From contig OY821521.1 in NCBI GenBank assembly GCA_963682025.1, forward strand, positions 50,599,807-50,663,806: a stretch of DNA of 64,000 bases. Direction: 5' to 3'. This document shows, one piece after another, positions 44,475-54,826 of the stretch. Source of the stretch: Cordilura impudica. Taxonomy: Eukaryota > Arthropoda > Insecta > Diptera > Scathophagidae. Within the stretch, counting starts at the first letter, position 1, and each line of letters starts with the position of its first letter. The notes under the pieces were generated by a model. That model made no database searches. It was not told the DNA's origin and saw nothing but the letters and a program-made list of their open reading frames with translations. A program made the position numbers and the translations under genes.

Positions 44475-45433
44475 AAAAATGAAAAATGGAAAGTGAAAAA
44501 TGGAAAATGAAAAATGGAAAATTAAAAATTAAAAATGAAAAATGAAAGATGAAAAATGGAAAATGAAAAATTAAAAATGGAAAATGAAAAATTTTAAATT
44601 AAAAATGGTAAATGGAAAATGAAAAATTAATAAATTAAAAATGAAAAATGAAAAATCGAAAGTGGAATATGGAAAGTCGAAAATGGAAAATGAAAAATGA
44701 AAAGTGGAAAATGAAAAATGGAAAATGAGAAATTAAATATTAAAAACTACAAATGAAAAACGAAAGATGAAAATTGAAAAGTGAAAAATAGAAAATGATA
44801 AATTAAAAATGAAAATTGAAAATGAAAAAGGTGGAGGCTATCAAAGATTCGGCCCAGCCGAATTTAACACACTTGTTTTTAATTAATTTATTGTAGCTGA
44901 TTTAAGTTTTGTTAATTTTTAAATACCCAGTCTTTCATACAGTTCATTTATCGTCTTTAGTTGCTGTTTTTTTTTTTTGCCAATCTTTTCTTGGCGTTAC
45001 TAGGTTCAGCTGTTCATTTCGCTGCTGATTTTTTTTTTTTTTTGGCTTAGGAAAGACATCGCATTTCATTGAGGCAGAATACTTTTTCAACTTGAGTTTT
45101 CCATCGATTGCCTTAAATTGATTATGTGTACTAATGCAACAACTTCTTGATTTTGATTTTTGGTTTTTATTTAAAGTTGTTTTTTCCGAATGATTGAAGA
45201 AATAGCTATCTTTTGGGACAAATTTTGCTTAGAACAATAGAGTGAGAAAAAACACCTGTTTGGCCAAAATGTCAAATTTTGGCCCCCTCTAACTCAGAGA
45301 GTTCTTGACCGATCTTACTGATAAATTGTGCCTAAATTACCCTCCAATAGGACTTACCTTGGTGCAAATTTCATCCCAATCGAAAGGCAACGGCTTCAAA
45401 AGTTGGGCCACTGGACATGAAACGCCCCATATA
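43015..45433. mobile_element. Long-TIR (~280 bp) element with a nested repeat D
   Basis: The left arm (about 43018-43300, beginning ATGGGGGGTTTCATGTCAAG) is mirrored by the right arm (about 45160-45430, inverted ATGGGGCGTTTCATGTCCAG). Both include AGAGAGTTCTTGACCGATCT/mirror and GGCCAAACAGGTGTTTTT/mirror. The ends sit in TATAT runs, compatible with a TA target. The 1.85 kb between the arms holds repeat D copy 3 and T-rich sequence. No transposase was found, so it is a non-autonomous foldback-like or long-TIR element. Confidence 0.7.
43594..44880 (+). mobile_element. Repeat D, copy 3, with a ~780-bp purine array
   Basis: Begins ATACCCTCCACACCTCAGTG and GGCAGAGGGTATATATAGG, followed by GAGGCCCCAAAAAAATATAT and the box GTCCGTCTATCTG (43730-43742). 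The 3' half is a 780-bp array of GAAAAATGG units (44050-44830). It closes with GGAGGCTATCAAAGATTCGG, the hairpin TTCGGCCCAGCCGAA and ACACACTTGTTTTT. This copy shows both ends of the family and is the best reference for D. Confidence 0.72.
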
Positions 45434-46397
45434 TCAAACATTTTTTGTCTAACTGCAAATAAAATACCTCATTATCTATTATAGATATGTTCCTAATTTA
45501 TTTCATAATGATATATTTCTAGTCATTTATAAAAAAGTTTAAATTGTTATTATTGATATTCGTAGATTCAATTATGAAGCACATTACTTATGTATGATTT
45601 TAAGAAATCAATCAATTACGATAGAATACAATGTTTCGTTTCCCATGAAATGATATAAATTACGAAAAAGGAAAATACTACAAGTATAATTTAAGACAAG
45701 ATATAATGGTTTGTTAAAGACAGTAATTGCACATAGCAACAAAAAACTATGGAAAAAATATTAGGCCATTTATTAGTTTTTTATAAAATTTATTTGATAG
45801 TTTTCATTTTTAAATTAAAATTTATTTAACTATTAATATTAATAAAAAACAACAAAGCCAAAAAAAAAAAAAACTGCAAAAATATTTCAATTAATTCTTT
45901 GAAAAATGTAAACGGACGTCGAAATGAGACAGTAAACTAATTGTACATCAAATTCAAAAAAGTTTTAATATACTTCTTTGGTATGCTTTGCTCTATTGCT
46001 TTTATTACGATTTATTATTTGGACAAGTGGAAATTTAAATATTAGCGGTTTTAATAATGACTGGAAAACAAGTTGATGAAAACTTGATTCAATTAGTTTA
46101 CTACAAAGGAATTGAGGACCATATTAGATGTGCAGAAAAAAATTGCACCTTTACAATTCTGAAGGCACACCACCAAAGCGTCGTCTGAAGACAGTCTTGG
46201 AGCTAATGGCCACCATAGTAAATATTAACCTAATACTACTATACTTTGTACATATATTGCAAAGAACTATGTAATTGACAGGTGAATATTTATTATTTTT
46301 TGTTTTTGTTGTTTTTTGTTTTGTTATTAATATTAATATTTAATATTTACCATTATAATATAATTAAAGAAAAGGTGAAAGAAAACTTTTTTAGTAA
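45434..46397. other. No gene recognised
   Basis: AT-rich. A short frame at 46055-46190 (MTGKQVDENLIQLVYYKGIE) has no recognised domain and stops after about 45 residues. Confidence 0.4.
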
Positions 46398-46875
46398 AAA
46401 AAAAAACAAAAATATAAATTAATAAAATAATAAAAAAAAAAATACGAAATTAATGCCGTTTTCTTTTCTGACAAAAAATGTTGCCCTTTTTTTGCCCTTA
46501 TTTGGAAAGTGTATTTTTTATATATTCTGAATTAAGAGAAACCTTATATTATATATCAATCGAAAGGTCTCAAAGTGCTGTGTTCATAAATGCAAAAAAA
46601 ATTTTGATTATAAAAGGGGAACAATGGCGAAATATTCTCACACTATGACCTGAAAGAAGTCAATGACTGGAATTTTTTGTGATTTATGAGGGCTCTACTT
46701 TGAGACCTTTCGATTGATGTATAAGATAAGGTCTTAATTCAGAATATATAAAAAAATACACTTTTCGAAAAAAGGGCAAAAAGGGCGACATTTTTTGTCA
46801 GAAAAGAAAACTGCATTAATTTCGTATTTTTTTTTTATTATTTTATTAATTTATATTTTTGTTTTTTTTTTTTAT
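46398..46875. repeat. Foldback-type inverted repeat, ~185-bp arms
   Basis: Arms 46398-46579 and 46690-46875 mirror each other: GAAATTAATGCCGTTTTCTT against AAGAAAACTGCATTAATTTC, TATATATTCTGAATTAAG against CTTAATTCAGAATATATA, and ATCAATCGAAAGGTCTCAAAG against its mirror. They are separated by about 105 bp. No coding potential. Likely a palindromic MITE. Confidence 0.75.
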
Positions 46876-46984
46876 TATCTTTTATTATTTTTATTTTTTT
46901 ATAACTACTAATGAATTATTTCAGATTTTTAAAATAAATTTGGTTGCAACAATTGTTGTCATTTTTATAGATTTATCGGATCGC

Positions 46985-47196
46985 GATGGATAATGTTTTA
47001 ATTTTTAGATGTATGCGTTCAAGAACATGTTCTGTTTTTTAGCAGTACAAGTGCAAGTTTGGTTTATGTCTGTTCGAGCAAAAAATATGTGACAGAAAAA
47101 TGTTCGTGTAGATAACGAAATATTAAAACGAAAGACAGTCATGATTGTGTTCGGCACCGTACAAAACTTAGAAATACACATAATTGATATGAAATT
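46985..47196 (+). mobile_element. Repeat E, copy 2 (truncated)
   Basis: From GGATAATGTTTTAATTTTTA and GTTCTGTTTTTTAGCAGTAC to ACATAATTGATATGAAATT, collinear with the right half of the full E element. It stops exactly where the minus-strand LINE copy 2 ends (47197), so the terminal ~60 bp is missing. Confidence 0.65.
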
Positions 47197-48350
47197 AACT
47201 GTAGGGGAAGCCCCCTACAAAGGAAGTGCTTTGTGTTGATTTCAGGAAAATAGGTTATGGGGAAAGGGGTATAGGGAGTAGTGTTTGTGGATATTTGACT
47301 TATATTTTATTAGATTATAACTGTCAGGAAAGACCTGTGCGGGAAGTTTATTCCACATACGGCTAGTTCTACTGATAAAAGAATTTTCTCTATAATGCGT
47401 TGTGCGGTCAACTGGACAATAGACTACAGACGGATGTGATCTACAAGAGAAGCGGGTAGCGAGAACCGACACTCGGGCACTTGGAATATGTTCGCTCATC
47501 ACAGAAGAACATTTCCCATGGTAGTATCTATAGAACAGTGCTGCACAACCGACATTCCGACAATGTTCCAATGAGTCAATAGAGTTGGATACCCTACTGT
47601 CATTGATGAGCATCAACGCCCTCCTTTGCACACGGTCCAAAATAGACTTTGAAGCTCCTGCCCATATATGGGAGTAGTATTCCATTTTCGGTGGGATGTA
47701 AGTGGTGTACATTAAGGAGATCAGAAGGAGTGAATTAATTTTTGTACCGTTTTAGAAAACCAAGACTCTTGAATGCGTCTTTCGACACTTGAAAAACGAA
47801 CATCACATTGAATTCTCATGCCTAGAACATCAAGAGTATGCGCTTCCTCAATACCTATACCACCCATATATACAGATGACATTGTTGCATCTATGGCCCT
47901 ATGGGTCAACATACAACATTGAGTCTTCAGCACATTAAAATCAATCCAATTTGCTTTACCCCACTCGAAAATTGTTAACAGCTCTTGATTGAGTGTGTCA
48001 TTCATTGTCCGCCTTTTGCCCTCAACCTGCAAGAGGCATGGCCTACAATTAAAGGAAAATGAATGACAAATGCTGCTGTCATCTGCGAAAGAGTATCTAT
48101 AATTAAAAGTTTGACCAAGAAAGTCGTTCAGAAAGATGAGGAAAAGAGAATGAGAAATGACGGAACCTTGGGGTACCCCTGAATTAAAAACTCGAAATAA
48201 ATCGAGAGAAATCATTACCGACCCCAAACGCAATAAGCTTTGATATCAATGCACCATGCGTTGGAAATATCCAGAATGGATCAACTCCTGTTCTCACAAA
48301 GTAAAGCTAACAGGTCTCCCGTGGAACGATTTCTACGGAAGCCATACTGT
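47197..48350 (-). mobile_element. LINE copy 2, 5'-truncated (same family as 34985-38747)
   Basis: Minus-strand copy starting within the RT fingers (YGFRRNRSTGDLL-like at about 48340). It then carries NSGVPQGSVISHSLFLIFLN and the intact catalytic block YSFADDSSICHSFSFNC. Downstream are LKTQCCMLTHRAIDATMSSV, GGIGIEEAHTLDVLGMRIQC, then after a frameshift near 47716 the C-terminus TYIPPKMEYYSHIWAGASKS ... HNLFS (stop at 47242). The 3' UTR ends in the hairpin GTAGGGGAAGCCCCCTAC, and no poly(A) tail follows. Fewer breaks than in copy 1 suggest a younger insertion. Confidence 0.88.
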
Positions 48351-48410
48351 GTTGTTTGTTGGTTAGTGAATTTTTTTTTCGTTTTTCCACAAAATGTATA
48401 ACAATAGTAC

Positions 48411-49099
48411 TAGTATAGCCCAGCACTCGAAATTCGAGTGCAAATTCTAGGAAATATTTTTTCATTAAATTTTTGTTTTCCAATGTTTTTTTAATCTATA
48501 TGTATAAAAAATTTATGAATATTTAAATGAGCCTAAAGATTTCTTGTGACCGATGTTTTGTTCTACCGTTTTATCCCGATTTTGACCAAACGTATATTAT
48601 TTGAAAGGTATTTCTTTTTAGCCGTTTTGCAGATTTTTAAATTTTTTCCTTTATTTTGAGTAAATTGGATTTAAAGTTGCTACTAACACATACATAAAAT
48701 TATACATATACACTGTATGTTTTATTAAATTTGTTAATGTGTTTGTTAATGAGTTTGTTATCTTCATTCACAATAATAATAAACCATAAAAGTGTTGGTT
48801 TGTGAATTGGCTAAGTTTAAAAATAAAGCTGCCTAGAAATTGCACTCGAATTTCGAGTGCTCGAATCTGCTAGTATAATTTAAATCATTCGCATTAAAAG
48901 GGTGTAACGAATTATTATAAATATATTAATTTATTTTATTTAATTTAATATAATTTTAAGACATATTAAACATAAATTTTATCATTCTCAGCTTCTCCTT
49001 CATATGAGCTATAACTATGCCAATTTTCACGCTACTTCGTGCCCGCATATTGCTTAAAAAGGGAACTAAAAATTTACCTTCACGTATTAATGCATAGAT
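48411..49099 (+). mobile_element. Repeat B, copy 1, split by repeat A
   Basis: The left part (48411-48537) starts TATAGCCCAGCACTCGAAAT with the hairpin and runs to AAATGAGCCTAAAG. The right part (48873-49099) resumes ATAATTTAAATCATTCGCAT, then GGGTGTAACGAATTATTATA and ends CCTTCACGTATTAATGCATA. Compared with copy 3 (52186-52497), about 50 bp of B is missing at the join, where an inverted repeat A now sits. The family shares hairpin and end type with repeat A. Confidence 0.7.
48538..48872 (-). mobile_element. Repeat A, copy 6 (inside repeat B)
   Basis: Inverted repeat A from GATTTCTTGTGACCGATGTT to GCACTCGAATTTCGAGTGCT and CTGCTAGT. Only the terminal CCTATTAATATTATAGAT is missing at its 3' end. 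Its position inside B shows A moved after this B copy inserted. Confidence 0.75.
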
Positions 49100-50040
49100 A
49101 CGTAATAAACAACAAGTTGCTTATAATGCTTTCAGAATTGTTTCCATTAAAGTTTAAACTTTTAATGATTAAACTTATGGAGAGTAAATTTATATATTTT
49201 TTTTTTAATTTCTTAAAGTTGAATAAAATGTTATAATTTTTTTAGAAAATAATTTAAAAAAAAACTTTACCTTAATAATTAGATAATCTACTGATGTCTT
49301 AATAATCTTAAATGTCTTTGTTTTTTGATAAACCAACATTCAAACAAGTCATCAGTCAAAAAGAAAGAAAAAAAAATCATGTCCATATTTAACTCAAAAC
49401 TGAAATATAATAATAACTGTTACATTAATTATACATGCATGTCTGCTGTTTGTGGCTGCCTTACGCACACAGGCATAAACATAAATACGCATGTTATTAT
49501 TCAACAACATATGGGTAGACAATAGACATGATGACATATGTTTGTTAAGTAACATGAATCACGTTTCCATATTTATTCCTGTCGCTGTCATTTTTTCTGT
49601 CTAACCAAACGTATTGTCACGATTCTTCCACAGTAGCAGAACACAAGAATTGAGTTGTAAATAAAACAAAATGCAAATAAAATATGCAAACAGCTAAAAA
49701 AGGATTTATTAGCACGAAACAATCAGCAAAAGAGCATAGAAAGCAATTTAAATGTAATAATTTTTTGTGTAAACAATTTTTTTTATACCATAGAAGGTGT
49801 ACACTCAAGCAAAAAAAGTGTCAATAGTAAAGGAAAATGTGTTACGGTTTGTACTGAAAGCCAGTAAAGTAATACTTTCGTAACTATTGACGTCACATTA
49901 CAGACAAATCTATTTGTTTAATAGTTAATTTTATAATTGAATTTACATTTCCTTTTAATGGAAAGGGAACGAAAAATCTCGTAAGATTTGCAAAATGTAT
50001 TGCCTTAATACTTATGTATGGAGAAGTGTGGATATCATTG
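49100..50040. other. No gene recognised
   Basis: AT-rich, non-coding; no repeat family assigned. Confidence 0.4.
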
Positions 50041-50049
50041 CTCCCCATT

Positions 50050-51660
50050 ATTCGAGCTTCGAGCTACTCGAGTGGCTCGAGTAGTTAATGAGCTACTCAA
50101 GCTCAACGAGTAGCTCGAGTAGTTAAAGCTAACATTTTTCATGTTTGAAAGCATGTAAAAAGTTAAATATAAGTATTTAGTATAACAAATATATATTTTT
50201 TAGAAACGTGCAAGTACCAAAAATATCATTCTTTCACTTGAATCGGAGTGCCCTACTGGTGTGAGCAAACCACTACTCGGAAAAGCTCGACGACTTTCAA
50301 TACAAATGTATGAAAATATTCAAAAAAAAAAAAAATTTCTCAAAATACATGATATATTTTATATACATTTCGAAGTCAGTTATATTGATAGATTACTCTG
50401 GTGAAATATTGAAACCTTCTGATAAAAACCATGGAGTGGACTAACAACTACTCGAAAAAGATTATCCACGTTCCTCTCAAATGTATGAAAATATGTTCTT
50501 CGTATATGTTTGATGCCTATTTACAAATAAATTTTCAAGAGCACTTGGAAAATGATATCAGTATTTTAATCTGAACTAGCAGATTCCAGCCCTCGAAATT
50601 CGAGCGCAAATTCTAGGAAATTTTATTTTTTCAGTAAATAAAGACCTTAAAAGTATGCTAATCAATTATAGCCAATTCACATATCAACACAAAAAACAAA
50701 CTCATTTTTATTACAAACACTTTAACAAATTTAATAAGCACACACATAGCATTGTATAATTTTATGTATGTGTTAGTAGCAACTTTAAATGCATTTTACT
50801 CAAAGTAAAGGAAAAAATTTAAAAATCTGTAAATCTGCAAAACGGCTAAAATGAAATACCTTTCAAATAATATACGTTTGGTCAAAATCGGGATAAAACG
50901 GTAGAACAAAACATCAGTCACAAGAAATCGCCTAGCCTATTTATATTATAAATATGTGTAGAGAATATGTTCTCAAACAACTACTCGAAAAAGATCGGAA
51001 GTTTAGCAAAAACTGTAAAAAAAATAAAAAATTTTCTTTTTAATTTTTTTCACTGTCTGTAATTGACTATATTGATGGATTATTTATAAAAAATTTTATA
51101 GCATTCCGACCAAAATTGTGGCGCCGGTATATTACTACTCGACGGACATTGACCACTTTCTATACAAATGTGTGAAAATATGCTCTTATTTGAAGTTTGA
51201 TTATATTTGCCAGAGAATTTTCCGCAATGACTTAACAAAAAATTATATCCGTTAGAACTGTATATACAAAGAGAACGCTTCCTTTAAGTTTCAAAGCATT
51301 CCGTCAAAATAATACTCGACAAACTAATACTTGACCTTATTCACAGATCATTCACTTCAAAAATTAAGTTCTTGCTATTAAAATTGAGCTCTGGGCGAAT
51401 AAAACTACTCGAAAAATATCAGCCACTTTCTATACAAATGTGTGAAAATTTGCGTTAAATTTTTTGTTTGATGTTACTTTAAAAAAAAATTTTCTGCACG
51501 ACTTGGTAAAATTTCTTACTGTTTGTTGTTTCAAATATATCGAGATAATGTCCTTAAAATTGCAAAGTATACCAACAATTATTATGCTACTAGTCGAAAA
51601 AGCTCGACTACTTTCCATACAAATGTATGGAAATATGCAGTCCATTGACATTTGGCTTAA
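50050..51660 (+). repeat. Degenerate tandem array, ~155-185-bp units
   Basis: A CTACTCGAAAAAGCTCGAC-like core followed by TTTC.ATACAAATGTATGAAAAT recurs at about 50272, 50452, 50980, 51134, 51405 and 51588, with a weaker copy near 51310. Correcting for the inserted repeat A, spacing is about 155-185 bp. The start (50050-50130) is packed with short AGCTACTCGAGTAGTT palindromes. Units are strongly diverged from one another, so this is an old satellite-like array. No reading frame persists across units. Confidence 0.65.
50576..50951 (+). mobile_element. Repeat A, copy 7 (inside the degenerate array)
   Basis: Full copy from CTAGCAGATTCCAGCCCTCG to TATTTATATTATAAAT, interrupting the tandem array. 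The array continues on both sides, so its insertion is younger than the array. Confidence 0.78.
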
Positions 51661-51784
51661 AAATTAGAGTTCTAATTTTTATGTGCAAAATTATTTACAC
51701 CAAAAAACTTGCCTATCTATTCGAAAAATTACAATTTGCCAGATCTGATAGAGGAAGAAAGCTCATAATTCCTATTCATATGAC

Positions 51785-52385
51785 ACTTGTCTCAGAATAG
51801 AAATTCATTGTGCACGGAGTTCTTCGTTGTAATGCACTTCCACAAACTTATCAACTAACAAGCAACGCAAGACTTTTTAAAAAACTAATCTATATATTAA
51901 TACGTTACGGTAAATATTTAGTTCCCTTTTTAAGCAATATGCGGGCACGGAGGAGTGTAAAAATTGGCATAGTTATAGTTCATATGGAGTAGAAGCTGAG
52001 AATGATAAAATTTATGTCTAATCTGTCTTAAAAATATATTAAATTCAATAAAATAAATTATTTACATCAAAAAACTTACCTGGAAACTTGTCTCAGAATA
52101 GAAATTCTTTGTGCACGGAGTTCTTCGTTGGAATGCACTTCCACACACATATCAGTTAACAAGCAACGCAAGACTTTTTGAAAAACTAATCTATATATTA
52201 ATACGTGCAGGTAAATTTTTAGTTCCCTTTTTAAGCAATATACGGGCACGGAGAAGTGTGCAAATTGGCATAGTTAGAGTTCATATGGAGGAGAAGCTGA
52301 GAATGATAAAATTTATGTCTAATCTGTCTTAAAAATATATTAAATTAAATAAAATAAATTATTTATAGTAACTCGTTACACCCTG
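51785..52385 (+). repeat. Two direct ~300-bp copies of a LINE/repeat B chimera
   Basis: Units 51785-52084 and 52086-52385 align throughout. Each begins ACTTGTCTCAGAATAGAAAT and encodes a LINE C-terminal remnant, GVLRWNALPHTYQLTSNARL (family: G.R.WN.LP.......L..FK). It then switches at CTATATATTAATACGT to the 3' half of an inverted repeat B. The second unit runs on into the rest of B up to 52497. The same chimeric joint in both units shows the B insertion came first and a tandem duplication followed. Confidence 0.7.
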
Positions 52386-52497
52386 TTAATGCGAATGATT
52401 TAAATTATATATCAGAAGCTCTGTGTTGAATTGTGAATTTCTAAAATTGATTAACATACCTTTAGGCTCATTTAAATATTCATATACTGTGAGCGTC
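52186..52497 (-). mobile_element. Repeat B, copy 3 (copy 2 is the partial one at 51887-52035)
   Basis: Inverted repeat B from CTATATATTAATACGTGCAG through GTTACACCCTGTTAATGCGA to GGCTCATTTAAATATTCATA. The hairpin end is missing: it stops at TACTGTGAGCGTCAAAATAA (52493), text that recurs at 55796 and may be the end of a Tc1-like element. Confidence 0.65.
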
Positions 52498-52782
52498 AAA
52501 ATAAAGTAAACAGGAATTTTTAATCTTTAAATTGTCTTATAACAAAATTATTATTGACTTACGATAAAAGGTAATATTACAGAATTTGATACTATACCAT
52601 TTAGAGATTGACTACTATAAAACATGATATCAAATCAATTGGGAATATTGCACAAATCTCTCGAAAGTGAAAATGCATCAGATTTTACGCGTCAAAAAAA
52701 AGTAAAAACTGGTAACACTTACTTACGCTTTTTTATATTTCGGGGAAGAACCTAAACTTTTTGAGACAAATGTGTACTAATC

Positions 52783-53641
52783 AAGGTTCAGAAAATACAC
52801 ACATGAAACACACAATGTTCTGTTCAAAAGCAGCCAACACATATCTTTATTTTCATATCAATTATGTGCGTTTCTAAATTTTCTACGGTGCCCAACACAA
52901 CCATGACTGTGTTCGTTTTAATATTTAGTTATTTACACGAACATTTTTGTATCACGTACTTTTTGTTTCAATCACACATAAAGCACACATTTTTGAGTGT
53001 TGCTTTATTTGAAGTTCATGTTCTGGTACGTGTACTGAAAAAAAAAAAAAAAAAAAACAGAACATGTACAATAAACAGGTTCGAGTTCAGTTATATTTTA
53101 AGTCGTGTTTAAACGTGTTATATTTTAAGTCTAAACGTGTTTAAACACGACTTAAAATATAACTGAACTCGAACCTGTTTATTGTACATGTTCTGTTTTT
53201 TCTTACTACACGAGTCGTGTTTAAAATATAACTGAACTCGAACCTGTTTATTGTACATGTTCTGTTTTTTCTTACTACACGACTGGATAATGTTTTAATT
53301 TTTAGCTGTACGCGTTCAGGAACACGAACTGAAAATAAAGCTACACTCGAACATGTGTATTGTTCATATTTTGTTTTTTTTTTTTTTCAGAATACTAACA
53401 GAACACGATCTTAAAATATAGCTACACTCGAAACTGTGTGGTTTATGTGTGTTCGATTAAAACAACACGTGATAGAAACATGTTCGTGTTCACAATCAAG
53501 TATAAAAATGAAACACATTCATGATTGTGTTCGGCAAAGAACAAAATTTAGAAACACACATAATGACATGAAATTAAAAATATATGTTGCTTGTTTTAGA
53601 ACAGAGCATTGTGTGTTTGATGTGTGTATTTTCTGAACCTT
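52783..53641. mobile_element. Repeat E, full foldback element
   Basis: An ~860-bp palindromic element. Its ends are a perfect 21-bp inverted repeat (starting AAGGTTCAGAAAATAC at 52783, mirrored to 53641). The inverted similarity continues inward for about 270 bp on each side at lower identity. The centre holds a perfect 57-bp inverted repeat and a direct ~75-bp duplication of one arm. No coding region. The structure, long inverted arms with internal direct repeats, is that of Foldback-type elements. Half copies at 28366 and 46985 show the family is dispersed. Confidence 0.75.
53058..53195. repeat. Perfect 57-bp inverted repeat with 24-bp loop
   Basis: Bases 53058-53114 are the exact reverse complement of 53139-53195, both ending at the palindrome GTTTAAAC facing the loop. 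The right arm is duplicated directly at about 53210-53268, lacking 12 bp. Absence of mismatches against the decayed outer arms indicates recent origin or gene conversion. Confidence 0.92.
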
Positions 53642-53839
53642 AATTTATAATTCTAATTTCCACTATTCTCAGTTTCGTAAGAGTTGCCATATGTGATGTT
53701 TGGTTTGTACATTCTACATATTGCACTTTTTCCATATATTTGAGATGATGCTCTGAAGCGAAATTGTTTTAATAGTTTGTTAGATTTATTTATTATGTTT
53801 GGCAAATTGGAGAAAAGTCTTCAATATTTTTGTTTATTT
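53642..53839. other. No gene recognised
   Basis: Short AT-rich spacer. Confidence 0.4.
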
Positions 53840-54262
53840 TAGTTTTAAGTGACGTTCGGGAAGCAGCCTTATATAGGGACTATAACTTAAAAAGTGTCCT
53901 GGAGGATTTATTTTTAATGCTCTAATTAGTGAATGTAGTGTATATACACAACCAAATTTGACCCAGATCCATAAGATAGTTTAACTACTAGAGTAATTCA
54001 GGTTGATCCTATAGCGGCCATTTATATGAGGACTAGGTCTGAACATGCATCGATTTTCACTATTTTCAATCGTTCTATGGCTTATATGCCAAATTTTATC
54101 GAATTCATTTATATTTGCGATCTGTAGTTTGATGCGTCCGACAGACGGATTGACTCAAAAAATGATTCTGAGGAGATAGGTATAAGAAAATGTGAGTCTT
54201 GATGGGATATTTTTGTTAGTTTCAAACATCCACACAAAGTCATTATTAGCTGACAATAGAAT
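53840..54262 (-). mobile_element. Repeat C, copy 9 (partial, old)
   Basis: Matches the inverted C from TTTAAGTGACGTTCGGGAAG to the GTCATTATTAGCTGAC end, with a reduced GACAGACGG box (54139-54147). Diverged and missing the hairpin end. Confidence 0.6.
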
Positions 54263-54826
54263 GGTATAAAATATAAAAAACTTACATAATTATTAGTTCG
54301 TCTGTTGTGAGTTGTAAGTTAATTTTGATATATAATTATCATTTCCTTAAAAAATAATTTTTTTTATTTCTCTTGTTAACCTGTTGATTCAACACTCAAC
54401 AGGTTAAATTATTTGTATGTGCGTATGTGTTGCTGTGTATAAAACTAGGGTACAAGAGAGCTTAACCTGTAACTGACAGCCAATAAAAATATAATTTACG
54501 GGCAGCTTATATACACACACACACATAAGCACACATACACACACTAACACATAATTTTAGATAAATATTTGATGGACAAACACTGCAAAGTTGTGAACGT
54601 GCTTTCGAATATTAAAAGCTCCTGTCATCATAACAAAATATGATGAATGGGTGTTAACAGGGTATTTGACAGAGATTTCAATGGTACAAAGAACACCAAA
54701 TATAACACTAAATTCCATTTTTCTTCTTAAATATTGATGAATTTGTTCTTTTGTTTTTTATAATAGTTGTGATTTTCAAGAAAGGAAAAAAATTTAATAA
54801 AATAATTAAATTAATAAAAGGTGTTC
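54263..54826. other. No gene recognised; small CA microsatellite
   Basis: AT-rich; an ACACAC/ACACAT run lies at about 54512-54550. No coding evidence. Confidence 0.45.

Noticed and set aside
46055..46190. Short frame beginning MTGKQVDENLIQLVYYKGIE
   Set aside because: Stops after about 45 codons; no recognisable family and no repeat copy to compare.
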